64,000 nucleotides of DNA from Sinorhizobium sp. BG8 (GTDB lineage: Bacteria > Pseudomonadota > Alphaproteobacteria > Rhizobiales > Rhizobiaceae): NCBI RefSeq assembly GCF_016864555.1, contig NZ_CP044011.1:294501-358500 (forward strand), written 5' to 3'. Shown here in pieces: positions 8,389-18,419 of this stretch (positions are counted from its first letter, which is position 1; each line of letters begins with the position of its first letter). Below the pieces are notes generated by a model. That model saw only the letters and a list, made by a program, of their open reading frames with translations. It had not been told where the DNA came from and ran no database searches. The position numbers and the translations under genes are program-made.

Positions 8389-9341
8389 CTAATCCGGCTT
8401 TTTTCCCTGCTTGGCAAGGGGTGATGGTTTTGAACAAGTTCATGTAGGCGCTCTTCGAGCACATGCGTGTAGATTTGCGTTGTCGAAATGTCCGAATGGC
8501 CCAGCAGTTCCTGCACAGCACGCAAGTCCGCTCCGTTCTGGAGCAGATGGCTTGCGAAGGCATGGCGCAGCACGTGCGGCGAAAGACTTGCCGCACGGAT
8601 GCCCGCCCGCGATGCGAGGCCCTTCAGCTCCCGGGCGAAAACCTGGCGCGGCAGATACCCTTCCTTTCCGTTCGAGGGGAACAGATAGGTACTCTGTTCG
8701 CGTTTTCCATCCGCCTCGCTTTCGGCGGCGAGCGACTCGCCATAGATTGCCAGGGCCGCGCTTGCCGCGCGCGACAACGGGACGAGCCGCTCCTTGTTGC
8801 CCTTGCCCTTGATCACCAGGAACCGGCCTTCCTGCGCAAGCACCGTCACGGGTAGAGACACGAGCTCGCTGACGCGCATGCCGGTCGCGTAGAGCGTTTC
8901 GATCAGCGCATGCATGCGCCGGCGCGCGAGCAGCCCCGGGCCAGGCTCGGCGGCCTCGCGCTCCGCCTGCCCGATCAATCGCGTCACATCCGCGATGCTG
9001 AGAGTCTTCGGCAGCGACCGGGCCTTGCGGGGCGCGTCGAGAATGCCTGTAGGATCGTCGCCCCGCATGCCCTCGCCATAAAGGAATTTGTAGAACTGGC
9101 GCAGCGCCGACAGGCTGCGCGCCTGCGACGACGCCTTGAAGCCCTGCCGCGCGAGATGGGAAAGATAGGCGCGCAGATCCTCAGACCCGGCTTCCGTCAG
9201 CCGTACGCCTCTTTCGCCGAGAAAGGAGCGAGCGTCGTCGAGGTCCCGCTCATAGGACTGCAGGGTGTTTTCCGCGGCCCCCCTCTCGGCACTCATCATC
9301 TCGAGGAAGGATTCGAGATGAACCGCGCTCAGGTCTCGCAT
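8389..9341 (-). CDS. xerD: Site-specific tyrosine recombinase XerD (3' end frameshifted in this sequence)
   Basis: XerD joins XerC at dif to resolve chromosome dimers at division. The N-terminal SAM-like DNA-binding domain covers about 1-90. The catalytic domain shows Arg in ATGMRVSEL, Lys in [17 protein letters not shown], the [15 protein letters not shown] block with catalytic His and Tyr. The expected ending [12 protein letters not shown] plus TAG is present, but in another frame: reading goes from HHPL into it only if one base is added in the CCCC run at about 8418-8421. With that base, the protein is 317 residues and stops at 8389. Without it, the frame runs on into accA. The ATG at 9341 follows the small membrane protein by 8 bp. 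Confidence 0.85.
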
Positions 9342-9349
9342 TGGGCCCC

Positions 9350-9499
9350 CTATGGCTGCGGATTGATGCGCTCGGCGGGAATGCGGATGGTCACCTCGCG
9401 CTGACGGGGCTCGACAAACGTAACCAGCGCCACCATGGTTCCATAGATCGTTCCCGCGATGACGGCGCAGACAAACAGGAACCGGAAGAGGGTCGGCAT
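9350..9499 (-). CDS. Small single-pass membrane protein
   Basis: A 49-residue protein. Residues 5-29 form one hydrophobic helix ([16 protein letters not shown] and on), followed by a short basic tail ([12 protein letters not shown]) that should face the cytoplasm or periplasm. The ATG at 9499 follows AAGGAG at about 9509. The stop is 8 bp before the xerD start, so the two are co-transcribed. Homologous small proteins upstream of xerD are known in rhizobia, but no function is established. Its small size leads many annotations to miss it. Confidence 0.65.
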   Translation of the reverse strand: MPTLFRFLFVCAVIAGTIYGTMVALVTFVEPRQREVTIRIPAERINPQP

Positions 9500-9592
9500 T
9501 TCGCACTCCTTGTTGCCGGGATCTATAACACAAGGAGGAGGCGCCAGCGCAAGACATCGATCGGCAAGTGCGAGGGGTCTCCGCTTGAACGC

Positions 9593-9621
9593 TTGACGCT
9601 TCCCGTGCATTTGTCGATACG
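9593..9621 (+). promoter_or_regulatory. Candidate sigma-70 promoter for aroK
   Basis: TTGACG at 9593-9598 and GATACG at 9616-9621 are separated by 17 bases. The -35 box is preceded by C, as preferred in alphaproteobacteria (CTTGAC). It lies about 40 bases before the aroK start at 9664, in the gap divergent from the xerD operon. The -10 box is weak, so confidence is moderate. Confidence 0.5.
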
Positions 9622-9663
9622 GATTTAGAACCACAACCGGAACCTGGGGCCAGGACCTCACCC

Positions 9664-10245
9664 ATGACAGAGCTGATCGAACCGGTTTCCCCGACGCTGA
9701 CCGAGCAGGCACGTGCCGCGCTGGGCAAGCGCAACCTCGTGCTGATCGGATTGATGGGTGCCGGAAAGTCGGCGATCGGCCGCCTGACGGCGCAGGCCCT
9801 CGGCGTTCCCTTCATCGACACCGACCATGAGATCGAGCGCGTTTCGCGCATGTCGATCTCCGATCTCTTCGCTGCCTACGGCGAAGAAGAGTTTCGCGCG
9901 CTTGAAACGCGCGTCATCAAGCGGCTCCTGAAAACCGGCCCCCGCGTGGTTTCGACCGGCGGCGGCGCCTACATCAACGACCGAACCCGAAAGCATATCA
10001 AGCGCGGCGGCCTGACCTTGTGGCTGAAGGCCGACCTCGATGTCCTCTGGGACCGCGTCAGCAAGCGCGACACGCGCCCGCTCCTGAAGACCGAAAACCC
10101 GAGGCAGACGCTCGAAAATCTCATGCACGCCCGCTACCCGATCTATGCCGAGGCGGACCTGGTGGTGCTCTCCCGTGACGTCCGCAAGGAAATCGTGGTG
10201 GAAGACGTGCTCGCTGCAATTGCCGGAACCATTCCCGAGAAGTGA
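9664..10245 (+). CDS. aroK: Shikimate kinase
   Basis: A 193-residue NMP-kinase-fold enzyme that phosphorylates shikimate at O3 with ATP, the fifth step of the aromatic amino-acid pathway. The P-loop GLMGAGKS is at 29-36, the shikimate-binding DTDHEIE near 57, and the TGGGA motif near 100; the LID arginines lie in SKRDTRPLL. The N-terminal extension of about 20 residues is normal for rhizobial AroK. It is followed directly by aroB, whose start overlaps or abuts the aroK stop, giving a classic aroKB operon. Confidence 0.95.
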   Translation: MTELIEPVSPTLTEQARAALGKRNLVLIGLMGAGKSAIGRLTAQALGVPFIDTDHEIERVSRMSISDLFAAYGEEEFRALETRVIKRLLKTGPRVVSTGGGAYINDRTRKHIKRGGLTLWLKADLDVLWDRVSKRDTRPLLKTENPRQTLENLMHARYPIYAEADLVVLSRDVRKEIVVEDVLAAIAGTIPEK

Positions 10246-10247
10246 AG

Positions 10248-11381
10248 ATGATGAACACCCATGCCCTTCCCGCCGCCCGTACCGTTCGCGTCGAACTGGG
10301 CGATCGTTCCTACGACATCCTCATTGGTCCGGGCCTCATCGCCCAGGCAGGCGCTGAGGTCTCGGGCAGGCTGAAGGGCAGAAAGGTAGCCGTCGTCACC
10401 GACGAGCACGTGGCGCCCCTCTATCTTGAGCGCTTCATGAACTCGCTGAAGGAGAGCGGCATCGATGCCGTCGCGCAAATCCTTCCTGCCGGCGAGAAGA
10501 CCAAGAGCTTCGAGCACCTGATCACGGTTTGCGACGGAGTGCTGGCCGCCCGGATCGAGCGAAACGACGCCGTCGTGGCGCTCGGCGGGGGCGTGATCGG
10601 CGACCTCACGGGCTTTGCCGCCGGCATCGCGCGCCGCGGATCCCGCTTCATCCAGGTACCGACCTCCCTGCTTGCGCAGGTCGATTCGTCGGTCGGCGGC
10701 AAGACCGGCATCAACTCGCCGCACGGCAAGAACCTGATCGGCGTCTTCCACCAGCCCGACCTGGTGCTCGCCGACACCGACGTGCTCGACAGCCTTTCAC
10801 CGCGCGAATTCCGCGCCGGCTATGCCGAGGTGGCGAAATACGGCCTCATCGACAAGCCCGAATTCTTCGCCTGGCTCGAGAAGCACTGGGAGGATGTCTT
10901 CGCCGGGGGCGCGGCCCGTATCGACGCAATCGCCACGAGCTGCCAGGCAAAGGCGGATGTGGTGGCGGCCGACGAACGGGAAAACGGCAGGCGTGCCCTG
11001 CTCAATCTCGGCCACACTTTCGGGCACGCGCTCGAGGCCGCCACGAAGTACGACAGTGCCCGCCTCGTTCACGGCGAGGGCGTTGCGATCGGCATGGTGC
11101 TCGCCCATCAGTTTTCCGCGCGTATGAACCTGGCGAGCCCCGACGACGCGGTGCGCGTCGAGGCTCATCTGCGCCGGGTCGGCCTGCCCGTCTCCATGGA
11201 CGAGATCCCCGGCGGCCTGCCACCCGCGGAGGTGCTGATGGACGCCATCGCCCAGGACAAGAAGGTCAAGGGCGGCAAGCTCACCTTCATCCTTACAAGA
11301 GGCATCGGCCAGTCCTTCGTGGCGGACGACGTGCCAGCGTCGGAGGTGCTGGGCTTTCTGGAGCAGAAAAGGCCCAAATGA
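10248..11381 (+). CDS. aroB: 3-dehydroquinate synthase
   Basis: A 377-residue NAD- and Zn-dependent enzyme that cyclises DAHP to 3-dehydroquinate, step two of the shikimate pathway. The NAD-binding GGGVIGDLTGFAA block is near residue 110, followed by VPTSLLAQVDSSVGGKTGIN, and the metal ligands include NLGHTFGHALE near 250. A GTG at 10242 overlaps the aroK stop; the ATG at 10248 (or 10251) is the likelier start. The stop overlaps the next gene's ATG by four bases (ATGA), so aroK, aroB and the CNNM gene form one transcription unit. Confidence 0.95.
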   Translation: MMNTHALPAARTVRVELGDRSYDILIGPGLIAQAGAEVSGRLKGRKVAVVTDEHVAPLYLERFMNSLKESGIDAVAQILPAGEKTKSFEHLITVCDGVLAARIERNDAVVALGGGVIGDLTGFAAGIARRGSRFIQVPTSLLAQVDSSVGGKTGINSPHGKNLIGVFHQPDLVLADTDVLDSLSPREFRAGYAEVAKYGLIDKPEFFAWLEKHWEDVFAGGAARIDAIATSCQAKADVVAADERENGRRALLNLGHTFGHALEAATKYDSARLVHGEGVAIGMVLAHQFSARMNLASPDDAVRVEAHLRRVGLPVSMDEIPGGLPPAEVLMDAIAQDKKVKGGKLTFILTRGIGQSFVADDVPASEVLGFLEQKRPK

Positions 11382-12687
11382 CCGGCGAGACCATCATCGC
11401 GCTTTTCGCGGAGTACGGACTGATCCTCCTGTCGATCCTCGGACTGATCGTGGCGTCGGCATTTTTCTCCGGTTCCGAGACCGCTTTGACCGCGGCATCA
11501 CGCGCTCGCATGCATACGCTGGAGAACAATGGCGAGGAGCGGGCCAGCATCGTCAACCGCCTGATCTCGCGACGAGACCGCCTCATCGGGGCCTTGCTGA
11601 TCGGCAACAATCTCGCCAACATCCTGGCATCCTCGCTCGCAACGAGCCTCTTCCTGCAACTATTCGGCGATTCCGGCGTCGCGATCGCGACCCTCGTGAT
11701 GACCGTCATTCTCGTGATCTTTTCGGAAGTGCTGCCGAAGAGCTGGGCGATCGCCTCTCCGGACCGCTTCGCCCTCGCCGTATCGCGGATGGTGCGCGCA
11801 TTCGTCGCCCTCGTCGGACCGCTCTCGACAGGGGTCAACGCCATCGTTCGCTTCCTGCTCGGTCTATTCGGCGTAACGCTCTCCAATGACGTTCCCATGC
11901 TTTCCGCGAGCGACGAGCTTCGCGGGGCCGTCGATCTGCTTCACCGCGAAGGATCGGTGGTCAAGGCCGACCGGGATCGCCTTGGCGGCGTTCTTGACCT
12001 CGGTGAACTCGAGGTCTCGGACATCATGATCCACCGCACGTCCATGCGCGGGATCAATGCCGACGACCCGCCCGAGGTCGTCGTGAGAGCAGTCCTGGAA
12101 AGTCCCTATACGCGGATGCCCCTCTGGCGCGGCGCGACCGACAACATCGTCGGGGTCGTCCACGCCAAGGATCTGCTGCGCGCGCTGGCGGAACCGGACG
12201 CCGAGCCGGGAAACATCGATATCACCAGGATCGCCCAGAAGCCCTGGTTCGTCCCGGACACCACCAACCTGAAGGAACAGCTCAACGCCTTCCTTCGCCG
12301 CAAGGCACATTTCGCCGTCGTCGTCGACGAATACGGCGAGGTGCAGGGGTGGTCACGCTCGAGGACATCCTGGAGGAAATCGTCGGCGATATCTCGGACG
12401 AGCACGACATCGACATGCAGGGCGTGAGGCAGGAAGCCGACGGCTCGATCGTCGTGGACGGCAACGTGCCGATTCGCGATCTCAACCGGGCGCTTGACTG
12501 GCAACTGCCCGATGAGGAGGCGACGACGATCGCCGGACTGGTGATCCACGAATCGAAGTCGATTCCGGAGGAACGCCAGGCCTTCACCTTCTATGGCAAG
12601 CGCTTCATCGTCATGAAGCGGGTGAAGAACCGCATCACCAAACTGAGAATCCGGCCCGCCGAAGAAGGACCGCCCTCGGTCCCCTAA
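11378..12687 (+). CDS. CNNM/HlyC-CorC family transporter with CBS domains (frameshifted in this sequence)
   Basis: An inner-membrane protein of the CNNM/CorC type, linked to Mg or Co efflux and often misnamed hemolysin. The N-terminal DUF21 domain (about 5-185) holds three to four membrane segments and the FSGSETALTAASR motif. Two CBS repeats follow (about 205-320), then the CorC_HlyC domain. The frame breaks at 12346-12349: after HFAVVVDEYGEVQG the protein continues as VTLEDILEEIVGD only in the next frame, at 12349-12687. Adding one G to the GGGG run restores a 436-residue product of normal family length. I therefore annotate one gene, with a probable sequencing error. Its start overlaps aroB by four bases. 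Confidence 0.82.
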
Positions 12688-12717
12688 GCTTCCTCAAGAC
12701 ATCTGCATCGCCCGTCC

Positions 12718-12999
12718 TCAGCGCGCGCCGGGCTCTCCCGGCGCTGCTGCCTCGATCGCGAGGGCATGCAGGCCCGCATTGAATTCGTCCTTCAGAAGCT
12801 CGTTCACCACGCGGTGCCTTGCGACCCGCCCCATCCCGGAAAATGCGGCGGAAACGATGCGCACCCGCATGTGGGTTTCGCCCGCGCCGGAGAAATCCGG
12901 TTGGTGCCCGGCATGAAGGTGGCTTTCGTTCACGACTTCGAGGCGCTCTGGCGAAAGGGCTTCCGACAACCTATCTTCTATCCGTGATTTCACAGTCAT
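12718..12999 (-). CDS. BolA family protein
   Basis: A 93-residue BolA/IbaG-like protein. The pattern LSPERLEVVNESHLHAGH, then ETHMRVRIVSAAF and RHRVVNELLKDEF is typical, with the conserved His that, with a monothiol glutaredoxin, holds a 2Fe-2S cluster. BolA proteins act in iron sensing and cell-shape control. The ATG at 12999 gives the standard length; the frame extends upstream without homology. It is convergent with the CNNM gene (31 bp between stops) and divergent from the J-domain gene (120 bp). Confidence 0.9.
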   Translation of the reverse strand: MTVKSRIEDRLSEALSPERLEVVNESHLHAGHQPDFSGAGETHMRVRIVSAAFSGMGRVARHRVVNELLKDEFNAGLHALAIEAAAPGEPGAR

Positions 13000-13119
13000 C
13001 GGTATGCCTTTCGGGCCCGGGGCTTGCCCTCGGGCTGAGTAAAATACTCCCAGAAAGCCAGCAACATTCCGCTTTGTCAATTCTTGTTGTGCCCCTCCAC
13101 GGAGCCCATAATCAGGCCC

Positions 13120-13743
13120 ATGAAACTTGATTCAAAATACTTCGATGGCATCCGGACCCGCCGCCGGGTGGAGCGCCCCGAGCCCATGGCACCCACGTGC
13201 CAGTGGGACGGGTGCGAGGAGAACGGCGTTCATCGCGCGCCGGTCGGCCGCAATGCGGAGGGCCAGTTTTTCCTCTTCTGCTTCGAGCACGTGAAGGAAT
13301 ACAACAAGGGCTACAACTACTTCTCCGGCCTTTCGGACAACGAGATCGCCCGCTACCAGAAGGAAGCGATCACCGGGCACCGCCCGACCTGGACGATCGG
13401 CGTCAACAAGGCGGCCAAGAACGGTCCCGCCCAGGGACACGTGCGTTCGGGCACGGCAGGCGCCAACCAGCGCATCCGCGATCCCTTCGGGTTCGTTGAC
13501 CAGAGCCGGGCTCGCGGACCACGGCTGGAACCTCGCACCCGCAAGCTGAAGACCCTGGAAGCCAAGGCCTTCGACACGCTCGGCCTGCACGCGAACGCCA
13601 CGGCGCAGGACGTCAAGAGCGCCTACAAGAGCCTTGTAAAAAAGCATCATCCCGATGCAAACGGCGGAGACAGGGGTTCGGAAGAACGTTTTCGCGCCGT
13701 TATTCAAGCATATCAATTGTTAAAGCAGGCCGGCTTCTGCTAG
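13120..13743 (+). CDS. J-domain (DnaJ-like) molecular chaperone
   Basis: A 207-residue protein with the J domain at its C terminus (about 145-207), showing the HPD tripeptide in VKKHHPDANGGD. It should stimulate a DnaK-type ATPase. The N-terminal 120 residues are a conserved alphaproteobacterial segment with CQWDGCEENG and FCFEHVKEYN, whose paired Cys and His may bind metal. It has no Gly/Phe or zinc-finger domain like true DnaJ. The ATG at 13120 is preferred to the frame start at 13084. It precedes cobS on the same strand by 61 bp, an arrangement seen across rhizobia. Confidence 0.88.
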   Translation: MKLDSKYFDGIRTRRRVERPEPMAPTCQWDGCEENGVHRAPVGRNAEGQFFLFCFEHVKEYNKGYNYFSGLSDNEIARYQKEAITGHRPTWTIGVNKAAKNGPAQGHVRSGTAGANQRIRDPFGFVDQSRARGPRLEPRTRKLKTLEAKAFDTLGLHANATAQDVKSAYKSLVKKHHPDANGGDRGSEERFRAVIQAYQLLKQAGFC

Positions 13744-13804
13744 AGCAGGCGGAGCAGCCAACAGGATTTGAGGCGGGCGCGCGGATGGCGTCCGCTGCGG
13801 AGAC

Positions 13805-14806
13805 ATGATGACCAAGATGGATCTCGATATTTCCAACCTCCCGGACACCACGGTTTCGGTGCGGGAGGTTTTCGGCATTGACACGGACATTCGGGTGCCG
13901 GCCTATTCCAAGCCGGACGCCTATGTGCCCGAACTGGATCCGGACTATCTGTTCGATCGCGACACGACGCTCGCGATCCTGGCCGGTTTTGCCCACAATC
14001 GCCGCGTCATGGTGTCCGGCTATCACGGCACCGGCAAGTCGACCCACATCGAGCAGGTCGCCGCGCGTCTGAACTGGCCCTGCGTGCGCGTCAACCTCGA
14101 CAGCCATGTCAGCCGTATCGATCTGGTCGGCAAGGATGCGATCGTCGTCAAGGACGGGCTCCAGGTCACCGAATTCAAGGACGGCATCCTGCCCTGGGCC
14201 TACCAGCACAATGTCGCGCTCGTGTTCGACGAGTATGACGCCGGTCGCCCGGACGTGATGTTCGTGATCCAGCGCGTGCTGGAATCGTCCGGCCGCCTGA
14301 CGCTTCTCGACCAGAGCCGCGTGATCCGCCCCCATCCCGCCTTCCGCCTGTTTGCGACGGCGAACACTGTCGGCCTCGGCGACACGACGGGCCTCTATCA
14401 CGGCACCCAGCAGATCAACCAGGCACAGATGGACCGCTGGTCGATCGTCACCGCCCTCAACTACCTGCCGCACGACAACGAGGTGAACATCGTCGCCGCC
14501 AAGGTGAAGTCGCTCGCTGGCAGGAAGGATGGACGTGAGACGATCTCGCGGATGGTCCGCGTCGCCGACCTGACCCGCGCCGCCTTCATCAACGGCGACC
14601 TTTCCACCGTCATGAGCCCGCGTACGGTCATCACCTGGGCGGAGAACGCCGAGATCTTCGGTGACATTGCGTTCGCATTCCGCGTCACCTTCCTCAACAA
14701 GTGTGACGAACTCGAAAGGGCACTCGTTGCCGAGCAGTACCAGCGCGCGTTCGGCGTCGAGCTGAAGGAAAGCGCGGCGAACATCGTGCTGGAGGCGACG
14801 GCCTGA
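13805..14806 (+). CDS. cobS: Aerobic cobaltochelatase subunit CobS
   Basis: A 333-residue AAA+ (MoxR-like) ATPase. With CobT and CobN it inserts Co(II) into hydrogenobyrinic acid a,c-diamide in the aerobic cobalamin pathway. Walker A GYHGTGKS is at 72-79, Walker [12 protein letters not shown] near 138-146, and the sensor segment [12 protein letters not shown] near 183. The N-terminal segment with [10 protein letters not shown] is the CobS-specific part. CobT follows after 16 bp. CobN is not in the window, which is usual when cobST lies apart from the main cob cluster. Confidence 0.95.
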   Translation: MMTKMDLDISNLPDTTVSVREVFGIDTDIRVPAYSKPDAYVPELDPDYLFDRDTTLAILAGFAHNRRVMVSGYHGTGKSTHIEQVAARLNWPCVRVNLDSHVSRIDLVGKDAIVVKDGLQVTEFKDGILPWAYQHNVALVFDEYDAGRPDVMFVIQRVLESSGRLTLLDQSRVIRPHPAFRLFATANTVGLGDTTGLYHGTQQINQAQMDRWSIVTALNYLPHDNEVNIVAAKVKSLAGRKDGRETISRMVRVADLTRAAFINGDLSTVMSPRTVITWAENAEIFGDIAFAFRVTFLNKCDELERALVAEQYQRAFGVELKESAANIVLEATA

Positions 14807-14822
14807 GAGCCGGAGAGAATGC

Positions 14823-16724
14823 ATGGCTGCTCGCGGTGACAATATCAGGCCAAGACCCGGCGCGCCGGTTGACGTGGAGCCCTTCCGCAGGGCTCTGACG
14901 GGGTGCGTGCGCGCGGTTGCGGGAGATCCGGAAGTCGAGGTCGTCTTCGCAAACGAGCGACCGGGACTGACGGGCGAGCGCATCCGGCTGCCGGAGATTT
15001 CCAAGCGGCCGACGCGCGAGGAACTGGCGGTGACCCGCGGCCTCGGCGATTCGATGGCGCTTCGCAAGGCCTGCCACAATGCCCGCGTCCACGCGACCAT
15101 GTCGCCCCAGGGTGCCGACGCACGCGCCATCTTCGACGCCGTCGAGCAGGCCCGCGTCGAGGCGATCGGCGCGACAAGGATGGCCGGCATGGCCTCCAAC
15201 CTCAGCTCGATGCTCTCTGAAAAATACGCCAAGGCGAACTTCGGCGCGATCACGCGGCAAGCGGATGCGCCGCTCGAGGAAGCAGTCGCGCTGATCGTTC
15301 GCGAGAAGCTGACCGGCGAAAGGCCACCGTCCTCCGCCGGCAAGGTGCTCGACCTCTGGCGCGAGTTCATCGAGGAGAAAGCCGCCACCGACATGGAGGG
15401 GCTTTCCGCCGCCATGAACGACCAGCAGGCCTTTGCCCGGGTCGTACGCAAGATGCTCTCGTCGATGAACGTCGCCGAGCAGTATGGCGAGGACGAGACC
15501 GAACCGGACGACCAGGACACCGAGACGGACGAGGACCAGCCGCGCAGCAACGAGGAGGACGACAGCACCTCCGAGGAGGAAGCCGGCGACGATACGGCAC
15601 CCGCCGAAGAGAACGAGACCTCCCAGGAGGAAATGGACGAAGGCGAGATGGATGGCGCGGAGATATCCGACGACGATCTCACCGACGACGACAGCGATGA
15701 TTCCGAGACGCCCGGCGAAGTGCGGCGCCCGAACAATCCCTTCACGGATTTCAACGACAAGGTCGACTATTCCGTCTTCACCGAAGAGTTCGACGAGACG
15801 ATCATGGCCGAGGAGCTCTGCGACGAAGCAGAGCTGGACCGGTTGCGAGCGTTCCTCGACAAGCAGCTCGCCCATCTGCAGGGCGCTGTCGGCCGGCTTG
15901 CGAACCGCCTGCAGCGCCGCCTGATGGCGCAACAGAACCGGTCCTGGGAGTTCGACCTCGAGGAAGGCTACCTCGACAGCGCGCGCCTGCAACGCATCAT
16001 CATCGACCCGATGCAGCCGCTTTCGTTCAAGCGCGAGAAGGATACGAACTTCCGCGACACGGTCGTCACGCTGCTGATCGACAATTCCGGCTCGATGCGC
16101 GGCAGGCCGATCACGGTTGCCGCCACCTGCGCCGACATCCTTGCCCGCACGCTCGAGCGGTGCGGCGTCAAGGTCGAGATCCTGGGCTTCACCACGAAGG
16201 CCTGGAAGGGCGGACAATCGCGCGAGACCTGGCTCGCGAGCGGCAAGCCGCAGACACCGGGCCGGCTCAACGACCTGCGCCACATCATATACAAATCCGC
16301 CGACGCGCCCTGGCGGCGGGCCCGGCGCAATCTTGGCCTGATGATGCGCGAGGGATTGCTCAAGGAGAACATCGACGGTGAGGCGCTGATCTGGGCGCAC
16401 AACCGGCTCCTCGGACGCCCGGAGCAGCGTCGGATCCTGATGATGATCTCCGACGGGGCCCCGGTCGACGACTCGACTCTTTCCGTCAATCCCGGCAACT
16501 ACCTTGAACGGCACCTTCGCGCCGTCATCGAGCAGATCGAGACACGTTCCCCCGTCGAACTGCTGGCGATCGGCATCGGGCACGACGTGACGCGCTACTA
16601 CCGCCGCGCTGTGACGATCGTCGACGCCGACGAACTTGCGGGCGCCATGACCGAACAGCTTGCATCGCTCTTCGCGGACGAAAGCATGAGCCCGAGAGCA
16701 GGACGAACCCGGCGTGCAAGCTGA
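14823..16724 (+). CDS. cobT: Aerobic cobaltochelatase subunit CobT
   Basis: A 633-residue partner of CobS. It has an N-terminal helical domain (about 1-215), a very acidic linker (about 220-310, runs of Asp and Glu), and a C-terminal von Willebrand A domain whose MIDAS motif DNSGSMRG is near residue 420. The MIDAS metal is thought to contact CobN. The product length equals the known CobT length, so no error is seen here. The stop overlaps by 11 bases the GTG start of the next gene. The CobS-CobT order and spacing indicate one operon. Confidence 0.95.
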   Translation: MAARGDNIRPRPGAPVDVEPFRRALTGCVRAVAGDPEVEVVFANERPGLTGERIRLPEISKRPTREELAVTRGLGDSMALRKACHNARVHATMSPQGADARAIFDAVEQARVEAIGATRMAGMASNLSSMLSEKYAKANFGAITRQADAPLEEAVALIVREKLTGERPPSSAGKVLDLWREFIEEKAATDMEGLSAAMNDQQAFARVVRKMLSSMNVAEQYGEDETEPDDQDTETDEDQPRSNEEDDSTSEEEAGDDTAPAEENETSQEEMDEGEMDGAEISDDDLTDDDSDDSETPGEVRRPNNPFTDFNDKVDYSVFTEEFDETIMAEELCDEAELDRLRAFLDKQLAHLQGAVGRLANRLQRRLMAQQNRSWEFDLEEGYLDSARLQRIIIDPMQPLSFKREKDTNFRDTVVTLLIDNSGSMRGRPITVAATCADILARTLERCGVKVEILGFTTKAWKGGQSRETWLASGKPQTPGRLNDLRHIIYKSADAPWRRARRNLGLMMREGLLKENIDGEALIWAHNRLLGRPEQRRILMMISDGAPVDDSTLSVNPGNYLERHLRAVIEQIETRSPVELLAIGIGHDVTRYYRRAVTIVDADELAGAMTEQLASLFADESMSPRAGRTRRAS

Positions 16725-17781
16725 TCCGCATTCCCACGGCGAGCAGCGATTGCGCAGATCCTGCAGGCGCAGGTCAGCGTCGAAGCTGCTTACGGCAGTT
16801 GCGGCGGTCGCCACCCTCGCCCTGTCCTGTTCCGGTATCGCCCGCGCGGGTCCGATCGACGTTCCTGTCGACAGCAGGACGATCACCGCATTCGCGATCG
16901 GCTCCCCTGCCCGCGTCTTCGACAAGCTCGAATTCGTCGGTGGCATCACCTATTCCTCGAACAACGCGCTGCTTGGTGCTGTCTCCTCGATCCGGTTCCG
17001 TCCGGACGGCACGCACTTCGTCGCGGTTCTCGACACCGGCCACTGGCTGACGGGGCGCATTGAGCGCGACGAAGGCGGAGCGCTCTCGGGTCTCGCGGAC
17101 GTGCGGATTTCTCCCATGCTCGATGCGAAAGGCCAGGAGTCCAAGGTCAAGTACGAAGTGGACGCGGAAGGGCTTGCGCTCGCCGAGGGCAAGGCGCTGG
17201 TGAGCTACGAGCAGTTTCACCGCATCATGGCCTATCCGGACCCGGGCTTCGAGACGTCCGGGCCGAGCGGTTTACTGCCATTGCCGTATCCAACGCGGGA
17301 GCTGCGAAGCAACAGGGGTTTCGAGACGCTTGCCATGTCGCCCGAGCATGGACCGCTAGGCGCCGTCCCCGTAATCGTCGCCGAACGCAGCCTCGACGAT
17401 GCCGGCAACATGCTGGCCGCCATCCTCGACGGCCCGATGCAGGGCAAGTTCAGCGTCGTTCGCCACGATCCCTACGACGTCACCGATGGCGCGTTCCTGC
17501 CAAACGGCGACCTGCTGCTCCTCGAGCGGCGGTTCCGGCTTTCGGACGGCGTCGGAATGCGCATCCGCAGGATCGCCGCCGATGACATCAAGCCGGGCGC
17601 CGTGGTCGACGGAGAAGTGTTGCTCGACGCCGACATGAGCCACCAGATCGACAACATGGAAGGCATGGACATCGTTGCCATGCCCGACGGCGACGTGCAC
17701 ATCATCGTGGTGTCCGACGACAACCACTCGATCCTGCAGCGCAACCTGATGCTGGAATTCCGCTTCGCCGGCCTCGACTGA
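16714..17781 (+). CDS. Secreted esterase-like activity of phytase family protein
   Basis: A 355-residue exported protein. A long, arginine-rich signal peptide (about 1-45, hydrophobic run [17 protein letters not shown], cleavage after ARA) is followed by a beta-propeller-like domain of the phytase-like family. Diagnostic pieces are [43 protein letters not shown] and NMEGMDI near the end. The GTG at 16714 lies inside the cobT stop region and is the only start that keeps the signal peptide. The biochemical substrate is unknown; the family name reflects weak similarity to esterase and phytase. Probably the last gene of the cobST unit. Confidence 0.82.
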   Translation: MQADPHSHGEQRLRRSCRRRSASKLLTAVAAVATLALSCSGIARAGPIDVPVDSRTITAFAIGSPARVFDKLEFVGGITYSSNNALLGAVSSIRFRPDGTHFVAVLDTGHWLTGRIERDEGGALSGLADVRISPMLDAKGQESKVKYEVDAEGLALAEGKALVSYEQFHRIMAYPDPGFETSGPSGLLPLPYPTRELRSNRGFETLAMSPEHGPLGAVPVIVAERSLDDAGNMLAAILDGPMQGKFSVVRHDPYDVTDGAFLPNGDLLLLERRFRLSDGVGMRIRRIAADDIKPGAVVDGEVLLDADMSHQIDNMEGMDIVAMPDGDVHIIVVSDDNHSILQRNLMLEFRFAGLD

Positions 17782-17787
17782 CGTCGG

Positions 17788-18330
17788 TCAGGCTGAAAGC
17801 GCCCTGAGCTTCACCGCCGCCCGGCCCACATCCTCCAGCCAATGGTCTCGGATACCCATTTCTCGCAGGTGGTCGAGCGTGCTGGTGACATAGTCGATGT
17901 TCGCACCGGACCTGCCTGTCGCACGGCTGACGGTCTCGGCCGCCTCCTCTATGCCGAGCGATCCCGCATACTGCTGGTGCTCGCGGTCGATGACATAGGT
18001 CACCGCCGTGACCCTGCGTCCATCGGCAAGCGAGGCCAGCAGATTGCGCTCCTTGTAGACGTGGGTGACGAGTTCGCGCTCGCGCAGATAGTCGACGACG
18101 GCCGCGCTTCGCTCCGGCAGGACACGGAAAGCCATTCCCCTGCACGACCCGCCCCTGTCCAGGCCGAGGACGAGGCCGGGGCTTTCCTGCGTGCCCCGAT
18201 GCACCCAGGAGCGCACGCAGAGCGAGCGCCTGAAACCGTAGAGATGGGCCTGCTGCCGTTCCTCGAATTCGAACCCCGGATTCCACATCAGGGATCCGTA
18301 GCCAAACACCCAAAATTCGTCCATATCCAC
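17788..18330 (-). CDS. chaC: ChaC-like gamma-glutamylcyclotransferase
   Basis: A 180-residue cytosolic enzyme. The gamma-glutamylcyclotransferase fold starts with FGYGSLMWNPGFEF, the substrate-binding YGSL motif, and later carries YVIDREHQQYAG. ChaC enzymes split glutathione into 5-oxoproline and Cys-Gly. The length matches the ChaC1/ChaC2-type group. The gene is convergent with the phytase-like gene (6 bp between stops) and divergent from the DUF2125 gene (89 bp). The regulatory logic is not visible. Confidence 0.9.
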   Translation of the reverse strand: MDMDEFWVFGYGSLMWNPGFEFEERQQAHLYGFRRSLCVRSWVHRGTQESPGLVLGLDRGGSCRGMAFRVLPERSAAVVDYLRERELVTHVYKERNLLASLADGRRVTAVTYVIDREHQQYAGSLGIEEAAETVSRATGRSGANIDYVTSTLDHLREMGIRDHWLEDVGRAAVKLRALSA

Positions 18331-18419
18331 GCCGCTTACCTCGAAGACCGAAAAGCTGCCGCATTTCCGGTCATTCTCCGGAGCACAGGCAAATCAAGCG
18401 CCCACCATTGGAGAACATC

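Noticed and set aside
7359-9341. A true XerD-AccA fusion protein
   Set aside because: The intact XerD stop is present one base out of frame, and three other genes show the same type of one-base loss, so error is the better reading.
13744-13804. Cobalamin riboswitch before cobS
   Set aside because: The gap is only 61 bases and holds no B12-box-like sequence; the aptamer needs about 200 bases.
14694-16949. Long open frame (751 residues) antisense to cobT
   Set aside because: It is a shadow of the GC-rich third positions of cobS/cobT; it has no ribosome site or recognisable domain, and the sense proteins are clear.
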